From positions 268,817 through 322,586 of the forward strand of contig JBNGIQ010009519.1 of NCBI GenBank assembly GCA_049999765.1: 53,770 bases of DNA, given 5' to 3'. The position numbers were made by a program, and so were the translations under genes. Below, one piece after another: positions 12,413 through 23,657 of the stretch; within the stretch, counting starts at the first letter, position 1, and each line of letters starts with the position of its first letter. This DNA is from Phaeoceros laevis. Its lineage: Eukaryota; Anthocerotophyta; Anthocerotopsida; Notothyladales. The notes under the pieces are model-generated. The model did not search any database. It was not told the origin of the DNA and saw nothing but the letters and a program-made list of their open reading frames with translations.

Positions 12413-12540
12413 TTGGTTGGCTCAGAATATTACGGCCAGGGTGGCCACGCGTTCGAATCTCACTCACTCGCCTGAGTGACCACACTCTTCTGTGCCAAGT
12501 GTCATATCCATTTTGCAAATGATGGAAACGTACGGAGCAG
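12413..12540 (+). repeat. tRNA-derived SINE-like repeat, copy 2
   Basis: A-box-like TTGGCTCAGAAT (about 12416) and B box GTTCGAATCT (12451-12460) are followed 65 bp later by GCAAATGATGGAAACGTACGG, nearly identical to copy 1. An A-rich stretch (about 12585-12600), as SINE tails often have, follows. No target-site duplication was identified. Confidence 0.5.
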
Positions 12541-15059
12541 CTAGGCATGGGGTAGTCAACACCTGAACTCATAGATGTAATGTGAAAATGAAAAAAAACA
12601 CATTACAAACTACAAACTATAAAAGCAAAAACAAATATTACAAAGGAAAAAAAACATGTGCTTGTTCAAAGCGTCTCTATCTCCCACTACTCCGCACATT
12701 GCCATCATTTGCAAAAACCGTGATATGTCAGGTGGCACAGCAAAATGCGAGCAATCCGGCACGTGAGCGTCAAACCGGCACGTGATCGTCGAGATTGGCG
12801 CGAATACGAATTGGCAATCTGATCAAATCTTGTGACACACGATGAGACGCACACAGAGAGGCAGGTATACTACAAACTAAGCAGCTTGCAGGCAGGCACG
12901 CAACAATTTGGGACAAGCTATGCGCAAGCTTGCGCATGCCTTTCCAGCAAAGGAAAAATCTGGCATGCAGCAGAGATCTGGAAAACTTGAAATGATGGAC
13001 GATCATTCCAAATGTTCAATGGTCATCCCTGCGCACGCCTGCTCGGATGTCGATGTTGAAGCAAGCATGCCAGCTTCTTGAAATACAGCAGGTCCAGGAA
13101 CAGTAGAGGCCTGCGCGCACGCTGTGCCAGAAAGAGGAGCGGCACAAAGGTGAGAAACGAAGCAGCAAACGGACCTGGTCTGGCAAGGCTGGACAAGGCC
13201 GAGCAGCAAGGGTACTAAGGATCTGGAGCCACCAAAATCCGTGTCAACGACGATGGTCAAGAGAAGAAAGGCTGAAGCAACCAAAGTGAGTGCGGAGCTA
13301 TAGCTAGCGCTGCAGGCGGCGCGACAGAGACAGCGAGATCGAGAACGACATGCAAATGAAGATGCGACTTGCAGGCCAGTGAATGCCTTGAGGTATATAT
13401 AGCAGCCTTGGGGGCTGAACTAATGATTGAGGACCTCCGGGCTGCCGCCACGGGGGATAAGAGGTAGGTGGTTTGTAAATGTCGTGCAAGCTGGCGGTGG
13501 GAACGTGGGCTAACTAGTTCGCAAGTCGGAAGTCGGGTTAACGTTTGCCAAGTCGGTGAAAGCAATGTTCACGAGTTGGAACAAATTTGATTGGGCGGCC
13601 ACTGCCCTGACATGAGCCCACCGCTATTCCGGATTTTATCTGGGCTACAAGGAGTCTATTGTAGTATACTCTTACGCCCGTTTCACAAGGGCGGTATTTT
13701 TATGCCGCCAACCACTCTCATTGGTCGGCATCTTATCGTCAGGGACTTGGGTGGACTTGAGTGGTTTTGTCCTACCACTTTGTGGCCTCCACCAAGCTCA
13801 TGGCAGTTCCCTCGACCATTTTTGTTTCCTTTGTTCGGCTTTCGTGGCCTTTTCATTGCCTTTCGTGTGCCTTTTGCCCCTCCTTTTTCCTGTACTGTAC
13901 AACCCTTCATGTACAACCCGGCCAAGCACGCAAACGGCACCCCTCCTTCCGTCCTCGTGCAAGACAAAACAGATTTTGTGGCACTCACCGTCTTGGTGTT
14001 TCAGAATCCGCGCGTCAACCTCACCAGTGAACTCGCATATATCCATTCCACAGTTCTTGGTCGGAACATATGCCACGCCTACAGCCATTGTGTGCACCAG
14101 GATTGCAGAGGCACACCTTTCCGCCGGGTGGGCGACTGCACGCACCGACGTGCTGCCGTCGGACGGGAGACTTTTGTGAGCCCCCCACCCCCCGTTACAA
14201 TAAGACGATCTCAAGCATCATAATGTATATAGATGGAGTCCGCATTTAGGTGGCCTCGTTCTTGTACAGGACGATGAGCATTCTGCATCCTTCTTCGCGC
14301 TGTGTTATTTCAAAGTTTCACGGCTTCACCACCACAACATCTTCGTAGCTAGGTACGCGAAGTCCACAGAATTTGGCACAACCTGCCTGGCCCATACACC
14401 CTCGTCAGCTGCAGGCCTCAGAACTTGAGTTGCATCCCTGGTCCCTGGTCCTGGACAACGCACGAAGAAACCGCCGTCATTTTGTCAACGACACAAAAAA
14501 AGTAGTCACACGACATGTCCTACAGCAGAGTCCAGCCTTACTTCTTTCCAGGACAGCAGAAGCCTACCTTCTTTGACGGGAATGACCCAGAGTCAAGGGC
14601 TGACGACGTTATCTGCAACCTGACACCGCCTTCATGCGATATCCTTCAAGCTGTTGCACAAGAACGGGTCAAGTGAGTCCCTTTTATGCATCACCTCTTG
14701 TCCTCTTCCACATTCACACACTTTATGCCAAACAGGGTGGGTGGGTGCAGTACATCAGCCAGCCGGCTTGGATTGAGCTTCACCTTGGTTAATTTGCCTC
14801 AGTATCACAGCCTCTTTGTTCCACCACCAAAACCTAGACCTCCAAACCTATCACCACTCGCCTTTTCCTTGTCCACAGCCCTTGTGGATGCCGTCCTAAG
14901 GGCCATAATCCTTCCCACCATCAAGCCAGACAGCCAGAAAGACATCAGGTGCTCAGATTCTCAGCCTCCCAGCTTCCATAGCCGGAGTTTAACAAAATAT
15001 TAGTTAGTAAGGCTCCATCGGAGTTCCCATAGCCCCCCCCCACCCCCCTCAAGACGTGC

Positions 15060-17906
15060 TCACACTGGCTGGGAGGTCAGGTACGAGGGCATGGATGCTG
15101 TATCAAGCTCCCAGCTGTCCTTGGGCACCCCAGGGCCCTCATTTCCCACCAACCTAACAGCTGGAACTTTATGCGAAAATCTGAGTAAGTCCTCCTTTGT
15201 AGTGTAGGAATCCACGACTCCTGGTCGCCGCTTGAAAATTGAAGCGAAGCCCTCAACCTTGGTCAAAGGAGCCACATCCACACCCATTTCCTCACAATAA
15301 TCACTTGTCACCTCCACCATGTCATACTGAGTGCTCTTATTCCCATCCTTTTTCGGATTGGGCCACTTCTTGTCCCAATCCTGGTACAGGGCCCACACAT
15401 CATGCTTCCTTGGATATATTTTCATCACATTCCTCAAACCTTTCCCAACTACCACGGGATGAGAGAAGATGTTCACTTGTTTGGCGACAGTCTTATTCCC
15501 AAGCTTAAATTCTCCACATGAAAGAGCAAGTGTTGTGGAATTCACCCATTCGGCACTCCTCGGAGGCATCTGGTAAGGCTCCAACCACTGCACGTCTGCC
15601 TTGAAAGGAGAAAGCTCCACTTTTACTATCTTGCCATAAAACCTTGGCATGCCATCTTCATCATCATAGATAGCCCATATTTGCCCCGGATTTATGTCTC
15701 CCTCTCCTCTGTCGTTGTCAAACATGTGGAATTCAGTATCTGGCACCGTGATGTCCCCAGAATCTTCACTGCTCGTGTAGGTCGGACAGCAGGGGGAGAC
15801 TGTTGGCGAAGGCCGTTTGCGTGTGGGTGTCGTTCGAACTGGCCTCTTGGGCGGTGTCGCATTTGCATTTGACCCCCTCAAAAATCTACCAGCAAAATTA
15901 GATCGGATGTCTTCTTGCTTTTCTTTCACAGCCGCACTCCTGTTGTATGTGCCTGAACCACCGGGACTCTTGCTTTTGGATGGACCACTCCTCAGTTTAC
16001 TCCCTGTAACACCCTCATCCGCAGCTTTCCAAGAAGCACCACTGGAAAGGGGGACTTTCTGAGCCTGATTTGATTGAAGCCCTGCCGCCCACAGGCGTGC
16101 CTCACACATTTCAGGCACTCCATCTGCCATGACTTTCTTTCCCTTGTCCACAGTTTTGGGAGCAGACTCTTCGCCAACCCGGCCATTCATGCTTTCCTTG
16201 ATTTCATCACTATTGATCAGGTTGACCACCTGCCGCTCCTTTTTGTCACCTTTCAGCAGGTACTCCTGCAGCTCCGCTTCACTACTCTCCCCATGAGCTA
16301 GTTTCTTGGAATGCCCTTGAACCATCCTATCGCCTTTGCCTGCACTTTCAGGCTTGCTTCGCCCTTCACTCATCTTGTTCTTGCTCGGCTCATTGGCAGA
16401 GGGCCCTTTTCGACAGGTCTTCTCCGCAGAGTTTCTCACCTCCTCTGCTCTGGGAGAGCCATCTGGCTGTTGCACATTATCAGCGCATGTCTCTACATTG
16501 CCATTAGCTGCTGGGGGCTTGATTTTCAAATCTTGCACAGCCACTCCGGCCTTTTCAGTAGCAACAGCTGGTTCTTGTGGCACTCGAGGCTTCTTTGGGA
16601 CCATAAAGTCAACGAGATCATCATCTTCTTCACTGTCACCAAAAGTGTACGCAACATTAGGATTTCGAGCTCTAAGTGACCGTCGTAAGTTAGGCACATG
16701 TCCCTCCCCTCGTTTGTCCACTGTAGATTCAACATCTTTTCCATCCTCGTGACCCTCATCGGTATCCCCTCCCGTGACTGCCTCTACCTCTTCCTCATCA
16801 CTGCTTGGATCTTTCCTCCTAGACCTCTTCCTCGACTTAGCCCCTTTCTTTTCAGACTCCACCTTAACTGCTGGCTCCTTCAAAGGCTCATCAACCTGCA
16901 TTGGGGTGGGCCCATCCACGTTGTTGCTAGGTTTTGGTGCAGCTTTTGGTTTTTCTTTTTCTTGCTCCTCCTTGGACTTCCTCTTACTTTCCTTCAAACG
17001 CTCCTTTTCCTTTCTCTTTGATTCCCTTTCAGCCTCCACCCTGTCCCGTTTCACTTTCTCGAATGTCTGCTGGACAACTTCTGCAGCCTTGGCAGCAGTT
17101 CCTGGTGCTTCCTTATTCGCACCTGCGCCTGTGGCATTGACATTCGGAGTACTGACGGTCACACTTGGTTTACAGAAACGGTAGGAGCTAATATTCGGGA
17201 CATTCGCTGTAGCATGATGAGCGAAGGTTGGAAAATTCATACCTCCTGAGAAGCCATTTGGGATAGGTCTATCCTGATATGCCCCATGCTGGGTCCAAGG
17301 GAAGAAGGTTTGAGAAGCTTCTTCTTTTGTGGTAAAGAAACCCCTGCAATTTTGACATTGCACCCGAATGTTCAGATACTGTCGATTATACTGGAATCCA
17401 GTCCTACACGCAGGACAACTGGTCCAGAATGTATCATTTCCTGAGGAGCTCCCATTTGCACCAGGTGCAGTGCCATGACATCCATTGGAAGCTGCATAAG
17501 GCTGCAAAGTTGCTCTCCTCAACTCAAACTGCTGTCTCCGAACTTTGTCCGCAAGCACTCCATTGGCTTCTCCTACCAGCTTAAAGGCAGCCTCAGCTCC
17601 AGGTAATTTGTTTTTGTCCGGGTGGAGTGCGAGAGCTAGTTTCCTGTATTGCTTCTTAATCGTAGCGTCATCTGCGATTTGATCAACCTGGAGTATCCCG
17701 TACCAGTCGAAGTCGGAGGAAGTGATCCTCTTCTGAGTTACAAGCTCAACCTCAACCACTGCAAGAAGTTGCGGGGCGCCCTCCAGAGCTGGGTGAAGCT
17801 GCAAAGCTTTCACCAGGAACTTCTTGGCACCAAGTAAGTCCTTGGCTGCATACTTTTGCTCAGCAATGACTTTTGCTCGTAGTGCCTCATCCCTGTTGCA
17901 CTCCAT
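15060..17906 (-). CDS. DnaJ (Hsp40) protein with C-terminal DUF3444
   Basis: Single-exon gene of 948 residues. The open frame extends upstream to a GTG, but the first ATG (17906) gives MECNRDEA, the usual start of this plant family. Residues 1-65 are the helical N-terminal segment; the J domain spans about 66-128 with HPD at 95-97, which stimulates Hsp70 ATPase. A CxxC pair (CPAC 164-167, CQNC 184-187) suggests a zinc ribbon. A long Lys/Glu-rich disordered middle with basic clusters fits nuclear localisation. The last ~220 residues match DUF3444 (GQIWAIYDDEDGMPRFYG and a second WALY block), a plant-specific domain of unknown function. Some relatives act in chromatin complexes; a co-chaperone or chromatin role here is inferred. 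Confidence 0.93.
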   Translation of the reverse strand: MECNRDEALRAKVIAEQKYAAKDLLGAKKFLVKALQLHPALEGAPQLLAVVEVELVTQKRITSSDFDWYGILQVDQIADDATIKKQYRKLALALHPDKNKLPGAEAAFKLVGEANGVLADKVRRQQFELRRATLQPYAASNGCHGTAPGANGSSSGNDTFWTSCPACRTGFQYNRQYLNIRVQCQNCRGFFTTKEEASQTFFPWTQHGAYQDRPIPNGFSGGMNFPTFAHHATANVPNISSYRFCKPSVTVSTPNVNATGAGANKEAPGTAAKAAEVVQQTFEKVKRDRVEAERESKRKEKERLKESKRKSKEEQEKEKPKAAPKPSNNVDGPTPMQVDEPLKEPAVKVESEKKGAKSRKRSRRKDPSSDEEEVEAVTGGDTDEGHEDGKDVESTVDKRGEGHVPNLRRSLRARNPNVAYTFGDSEEDDDLVDFMVPKKPRVPQEPAVATEKAGVAVQDLKIKPPAANGNVETCADNVQQPDGSPRAEEVRNSAEKTCRKGPSANEPSKNKMSEGRSKPESAGKGDRMVQGHSKKLAHGESSEAELQEYLLKGDKKERQVVNLINSDEIKESMNGRVGEESAPKTVDKGKKVMADGVPEMCEARLWAAGLQSNQAQKVPLSSGASWKAADEGVTGSKLRSGPSKSKSPGGSGTYNRSAAVKEKQEDIRSNFAGRFLRGSNANATPPKRPVRTTPTRKRPSPTVSPCCPTYTSSEDSGDITVPDTEFHMFDNDRGEGDINPGQIWAIYDDEDGMPRFYGKIVKVELSPFKADVQWLEPYQMPPRSAEWVNSTTLALSCGEFKLGNKTVAKQVNIFSHPVVVGKGLRNVMKIYPRKHDVWALYQDWDKKWPNPKKDGNKSTQYDMVEVTSDYCEEMGVDVAPLTKVEGFASIFKRRPGVVDSYTTKEDLLRFSHKVPAVRLVGNEGPGVPKDSWELDTASMPSYLTSQPV

Positions 17907-18844
17907 CGCAACCTTGTACCACCACTCCACCCTACACCCGCTTCAAAAGCTCCAGCGGTATCCTGCACCTCAAAACTCAAAATGTGTGACCCATGCTGTG
18001 GAAAGCCTTGGCTCACGTTAGGTAGAACCACAACAAGCCCCGAACCTCATAACGGTCAGTGCCATATACAGCAACGACATGCTTGCATATCATACAGCCC
18101 GTGTCATTCGTCCAGAGCACAGGCACGCAGGCCATTGATGTTACAAGAGAGAACGGGATTAAGGGGGGTTTCACAAAGACCCCACCCGCAAACTACGACG
18201 GAGGGTGAGACACCCCTAACGACGACGAGGGTATGACTGGAGTTCATAAACTTCAGACCTGAGCACCCTTTATTATCGTTTTGAACTTTAATTGTTTACG
18301 CTCGTTACGCTCGGCGCGGACCCACCAATTTACGACGCCATTCGCTGAGAGCAGAGCTGAACCATCTTCTCTCCACAATGTGGGGTGCGAGGCGTGCATG
18401 ATGTGGCGTCCACGTCAATTGAGGGTTTCATGCGGGCGTGGGCGTTTCACGTAGCTCCTCCCCTCCCGCCAAAAAGGAGCGAAGCGGCAATATTTGGGTG
18501 GTCATGGGTGGAACCTTCTTGACCGTAAATCTGTACGCCTTACACGACGTGTAATTCTGCATTGGGATATCCCGGGGCGTGAAGTTCAGAGACTCCATAT
18601 TCAGACTCTGAACTGAACATCTTCAAGGTAATATTGCGGCTGCGTAGTAACGCAGCCACACGTGCTTCTATCATAGGCGCTAAGTGAGGTGACGAGAATT
18701 CGAGTTCAGGCGTAATCGCCTCGTGTGATCCTCGTCTGATGATGAAGGGTCATCTTGCTTTGACATCCCGGATTCACGGATGTACATCTGCATCAACGAC
18801 TTGTTGCTTGGCAGTTTTGAGCCTCCAGCAAAATACGCCCTGGA
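17907..18844. other. Intergenic, DnaJ promoter side and SPPL 3' side
   Basis: No coding exon seen. Contains the presumed leader and promoter of the DnaJ gene and the 3' flank of the SPPL gene. A GC-rich run with CGCTCGTTACGCTCGG (about 18300) stands out, without an identified motif. Confidence 0.5.
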
Positions 18845-21800
18845 TTATGGTACATGAACCGTAGATGAGGCTATGGGTGGCGGTAAGCTCGGTGTCTCAT
18901 TTCCCTTGTAGTCCTCATCTTGGCTCCAAAGCAGTTTCAGCTCCCCTCGTTTCCAAGCGAAGATGAGCACAGTTCCTGAAAGATCACCTCCAGACGGGAG
19001 TGAGTTGTTGTCCAACCTCATAAAACCTAGTATGGCAAAGTGAAGGGGAAGCGGTTTGTTACCCAGGGTGCAAGGCACGATGTACAAAAGGGCAGGTTGA
19101 CCATTTCCGTCCATCAGATTCAACGCCACATATGTCAGCAAAAGGCCTGCAACATGCTGTGTCGGTCAGTCCACTCAAAACACCACATGGCTGTGCCAAC
19201 ACAGCCAACACAAGCTGACGGCGAACTCAAACAGTCACATACCGACACCATATCCAATTGCTGCCCAGAGGAAATAACCTCCAGCTAAGCTTTTCTTGGC
19301 TGCCCAGTCATATCTGCAATTGTCCTTGCCGCAAGTAAGAAACACAAGCATTGCAAAGCTCTAGCAATTTGGTAGACCTTCCAAGCGACCCTTTACCTGA
19401 GACAGAAAGAGACCAGCAAGCCAGGTAATAAAATGTCTCCAAAGCCAATAATGCTATAACCACCCCATGGATCATACAATCTTGGTACTTTGAGAAGCAT
19501 CGGAATGCCATCCCCACCACTTCTATCACCTCGTGCTACCTGCATTTCATTTACATGTTTATCTAGCAAGTAGTACCAAAACGATGAGAAGAGCATGCAA
19601 CAAGCAGGAAGGCACAAAACAAGTAGACAACGTCAAGTGAGCATACCACTATCATCACACTTTCTTTGAAAAAGTAGGGCGATATGAAAACCCAGAATAT
19701 GTCGTAGAAAAATGCACAACTTAACAGCACAGTCGAAACCTGTCATCCACAGAATAAGCAACACCGTCATTTTCCATTTCCATTTTCTGCTTGGAAAGCT
19801 ATGAAGCGAAGGTGCTTCCTTTTCTACCTTGATGTTGGGCAGTTGTACAATCTGGAGGACTGTTAGAATTAATGCGATACCCTGCAATCAGGAGATTTAT
19901 CAAGAAGAGACGGTATTGAGTGACACAGGATCCCATCATGCTGACGCATGGAGAAAAGAAATGCTAGTGCTCAAAAAAGGACTTACTAGAATATCTTGTG
20001 CGATCCAGGCAAAAGATGCATGTCGATAGAGTGCCCAGACCACGCCAAAAGCTATGCAGAAGGGAGCCACAGCTAGAGACAGGACAGATATATCACCAAC
20101 ACATGGTATCTGCACATATGTTGCAGCTGCACGGGGCAACCATCTACATGACAACGAGCAGCAAATGTCAGCAAGGCATCCGACACTCCAGTAGCACACT
20201 GCTGCAATATCGTGCACCAACAAGCAATAGAGTCAACAAGCTAATAAGAACGATACCTTGAGAGTAGCGACACCACACATGTTTGCAATCCCTGGATACA
20301 GCATAGGTGTCTTGTCAGAAGTACGTTTGCTTACCAGATATCTTGAACATCCAGTGACCAATTATAAACCGTAAATCATCTATAGAACTTCACTCCAGAG
20401 CACCACAAGAACATACCAGGTCAGTTTTGTCAATAAGGTATTGTTACAACTACTCTACTCATCAAGCCTTCACGGTTGTTCAAGAGTACCTCAACACCAC
20501 CGATGCAGAAAACGGTGACCAAGATGAGAAGAAACCAATCGGACATCAGGTAGTACAGCAGCACCAAAAAAGCCGATGCGAGAACAAGGAAGAGGACGGC
20601 TGACACAACATTGATGTCCACGACATGTTTTTCCTCGTGTTTGTCCTCAATATACGGGTCGACCACATCCTGAAATAGAACATGACAGGAGAAATTGCCT
20701 CAAGGAGTGAATCTCACTCATAACCGTGTCGTGGCCGTAGCATCAATAAAGTCAAGTGAGGTACATAATATCTCTTTGAACAAAGACAAAAGCTGGCAGA
20801 GATTGTTAGTGATTTTCACGAACAGCAAGACACAGCAGCGGTCAGATCCACTTGCTTGTCAGAGGTTCAACCTACAAGTGTGCTCTAAATTTCCTGGAGA
20901 AATGGGTAGCTCAGTGTAAATGCCCTTCACTCTTCTGTTATTATGTGTTCATGCCTTCTTTTCCTCAATCAGCTATCAAGCACACAAGACTACACAACTG
21001 TTCAGTACGTGCGAGGGAAAATGGATGTGGAGAGAGGCTAACAAAGCTGAGCTGCTGCCTAACAAAGCTGAGCTGGCAAAAAGTTGCAGTCGATTGCTAG
21101 GAAGGAGCACTCCAAACACCAGATCAATGATCCAGTCTATGATGTATTTCCTCTATTGGACGTCAGGTGTGTGTTTAAACCAGGGAATAGGTCAGGTAGA
21201 TCCACACCTTTACTCTTCTATAATGCTGTAGAGATGCTTCTTTCGCACTCCATGCAGACCAGAAGGAAGCCCCCAAAATGGTTCCAACTGCCATCAGCCA
21301 CAAAAAGACCTCTGCAACATCCACCATAGGCCGTGCCGGAGAGAAAAGCAGGACACGTACTGAAACTCACAACGACAGTGTCAGAGCACAGGCCCATGAA
21401 ACGTGAGTCATAGATATAATGCAAATGGAACACCAAAAACGCCACATACCTCTGTTCCCTGCAACCACATGAGCTTCCAGATTGCTTCCAGCATCCTTGG
21501 GGAGCATCACAACAGGAATAGTAATGTCCACGAAGGTATCGTTCTCTTCACAAACCATCTTGTAAAGCCCTGCACAAATTCCAAACACTTGTTTCACCAT
21601 GTTCATGATCAGCACCCAGCAACATTCTGGACAGCTCCGGATAGTAGAGCGGAGTCAATAACCTTGCTCATCATTCACCACAAGCAGAGCTTTTGCTCCT
21701 GCCGCTTGTGCTGTTCGAGCTTTCGTTGTGAAGGTACATTGCCCCCTATCAGCCATCGCAATATAGGCCACATCCTGCCAAGCACAGTCCTATCAGAGAC

Positions 21801-22386
21801 CTGTAGCTACAGTGACATCAGTTCTGCAGAGAAATGATTTACACGTGGACGTGTACTTCTAAAAAGCTCATAACCACCCATCACAACATGCTGCTACCTT
21901 CTTCGTGATATTTGTGCAGCAAGTACGAGGATTTGCTACCACCAGAGGTGCACTGTGACCATCTTCTTCCCGGTTTTGTATAGGAGATCCAAACTTGGCA
22001 CTGACTCCTACATACTCGTTGCCTTCTTTGCCATTGACCCAAGTACGCACTTTGACCTGAAATTGCAGCTCTGGTAAGCAATGACTTCACATATGCAGCT
22101 CAATGATGAACAGCTTTCTAATTATCCTGCAGGGAACAATTATCAAAAGATCGATCACAAAACATCACGACAGCATAGAACAGACGGCGACCTGCAGGCA
22201 AAGGATACGCACCAGGACGAAGTCGTTGCTGCATCCAGGAGGTGCTGGGGAATCAAGGTCCGAATGAGAAATGTCCCCCGCGGTCACACAGAGAAGGAGC
22301 GAGGTCAATATGACCATGAGCCACATCAGAACCGGTGCAGCAGCACCATCTGGCTGCCGGCCAAGGCGAATAGCCGCTGCAGCCAT
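18845..22386 (-). CDS. Signal peptide peptidase-like protease, SPPL2 type (PA domain + GxGD)
   Basis: Intramembrane aspartyl protease of the presenilin/SPP clan that cuts type II membrane proteins, expected in endosomal or vacuolar membranes. Fourteen exons: 22386-22213, 22056-21898, 21774-21663, 21569-21450, 21359-21208, 20669-20490, 20291-20257, 20143-19987, 19881-19828, 19739-19647, 19539-19397, 19313-19243, 19146-19063, 18975-18845; all phases agree and give 554 residues, the family's normal length. A signal peptide (hydrophobic core [10 protein letters not shown]) is followed by the luminal protease-associated domain (about 59-190). The membrane part carries YD (393-394), GFGD (444-447) and QPAL (500-503), the three catalytic-site motifs, all intact. 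It should therefore be active. Chosen ATG is the one directly before the signal peptide. Confidence 0.95.
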
Positions 22387-23657
22387 AGCTGTACAAAAAA
22401 GATCTGGGGACCCTGGCTTCAGCAGAAGCTCACGGGAAACCCTACACTCACGTCCCTGCAAAATGCTCAAAACAGGCTCCTGCTGCTTGCCAGATCCACC
22501 CTAGCTAGTGAATTCCCTCATCACACAGAGTGGCACAAATGTGCACACTGCCAGAACTTCCGGGTATGCAATAACGAACACCTGAAAATCCAGGTGGCTT
22601 AATTGTACTCCTCCGCACAGGTGACATCCCTGGGCTAGCTGTGCCACGCTCCCACGCAGATTTGCCGAACTGATCTTCAATTTAACGAGCAACCACGTTC
22701 CATGTAGATTTGACCTCAACGACGACCTTCCATCCGTACGCAGGGCTACACCAATAGGACCGCGTGGTACTCAATTCTGCGCTGCAGCGCTAGGCTGTGT
22801 TGATGGACGAGGTTGAAGGGTTCGATTTCAGGCAGCCAAGGGTTATTACCATGTGCTGTATGTAAGTTGTAGAAACCCCGATTCCGGATATGTATTGTCT
22901 ATGTATTGCATTTATAGTGTTGGAACTCGGCATATAGTGTATGGCATGTTGTCCAAGTCTCCAAGACTATGAGTAGAAGGTTTAGGCTTTGCTTTATCAA
23001 CCCAAGGAACTATTATGATGTACAATTCTAATAGTTCGTTTCACAGTTCGTCCTGTAGTCCAGTCCAGGCTGACGAAGCTTGGGAAGGCAAGCCTAGCAC
23101 GAGCAGGAGCCAAACTTCGTGGTGATGGCGTTTCCATAGAGCTCTTTCGAGGAGGATGAATTCTCCAGTACATTTCCGATTACCTTTATCCAAATGAAGG
23201 TAATCGGAAATGTACCAAGATTCCGAATTCCTAGATTCTCAACTGGGCAGTTACTGGATGCCACCCTTGATTGATCACCCGCCTCAGTTGAACTTCCGGG
23301 GTGTGGCTTCATAGGCACTGTGCACAGTTGTAGGCTTCACCAGTGCTTTTTTCTTTATGACACGTTTGACACAGTTGTTTACGCATGATGTGGTACATAT
23401 TGAAGCCAAAGGACGGCAGGGGGAGAGCACAATGGTGCAAACCTTCGAGGCTTGCAAAACTCTTCCTGCAAGACGCATGAGCAATTAGCAAGATTTCAAC
23501 CTCCAATGCGACCTTGTCAAGTTCCATGAGCCCAGAGGGCAATTTGTCCGCCACCCAAAATTAGTAGAACTTGACTCTGCTGAATGAAAGTGAGAGACAC
23601 GCAACAGAGAGCTCTACCAGAAGGAAGAGTGCTTGATGAAAACAGCCAGCAATCAGG
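22387..23657. other. Intergenic with hairpin and possible gene remnant
   Basis: The SPPL promoter side lies at the left. A tRNA B-box-like GGGTTCGATTTC near 22818 may mark another SINE relic, less convincing than the others. Minus-strand 23554-23309 encodes a short segment with two CxxC pairs 11 residues apart (CQTC and CAQC), reminiscent of plant DC1/C1 zinc fingers but truncated by a stop; it may be a gene remnant. The short hairpin at 23168-23215 is listed separately. Confidence 0.35.
23168..23215. repeat. Perfect 19-bp inverted repeat
   Basis: Arms 23168-23186 and 23197-23215 are exact reverse complements around a 10-nt spacer. A perfect stem of this length does not arise by chance in 50 kb and suggests a local inverted duplication or a cruciform-forming element. 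It does not sit at a predicted gene end (it is downstream of the SPPL start and of the oxygenase stop), so a terminator role is unlikely. Confidence 0.9.

Larger units (their letters stand above)
7631..15059. other. Intergenic region of 7.4 kb
   Basis: No convincing gene. The bHLH promoter and leader are expected next to 7631. Two SINE-like repeats are listed separately. TATATATA at 13394-13401 could serve a promoter on either strand, but no coding exon follows. Short repeats include a CAG run near 8519-8532, a doubled 12-mer TGGAGACGCCAC near 9049-9072 and a CTA run near 12218. The open frames at 13591-14223 have no recognisable domain. The DnaJ 3' untranslated region probably covers the last few hundred bases. 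Confidence 0.5.

Noticed and set aside
13591-14223. Overlapping open frames of 152-210 codons on the plus strand
   Set aside because: All three frames are open together in a T/C-rich stretch; no recognisable protein.
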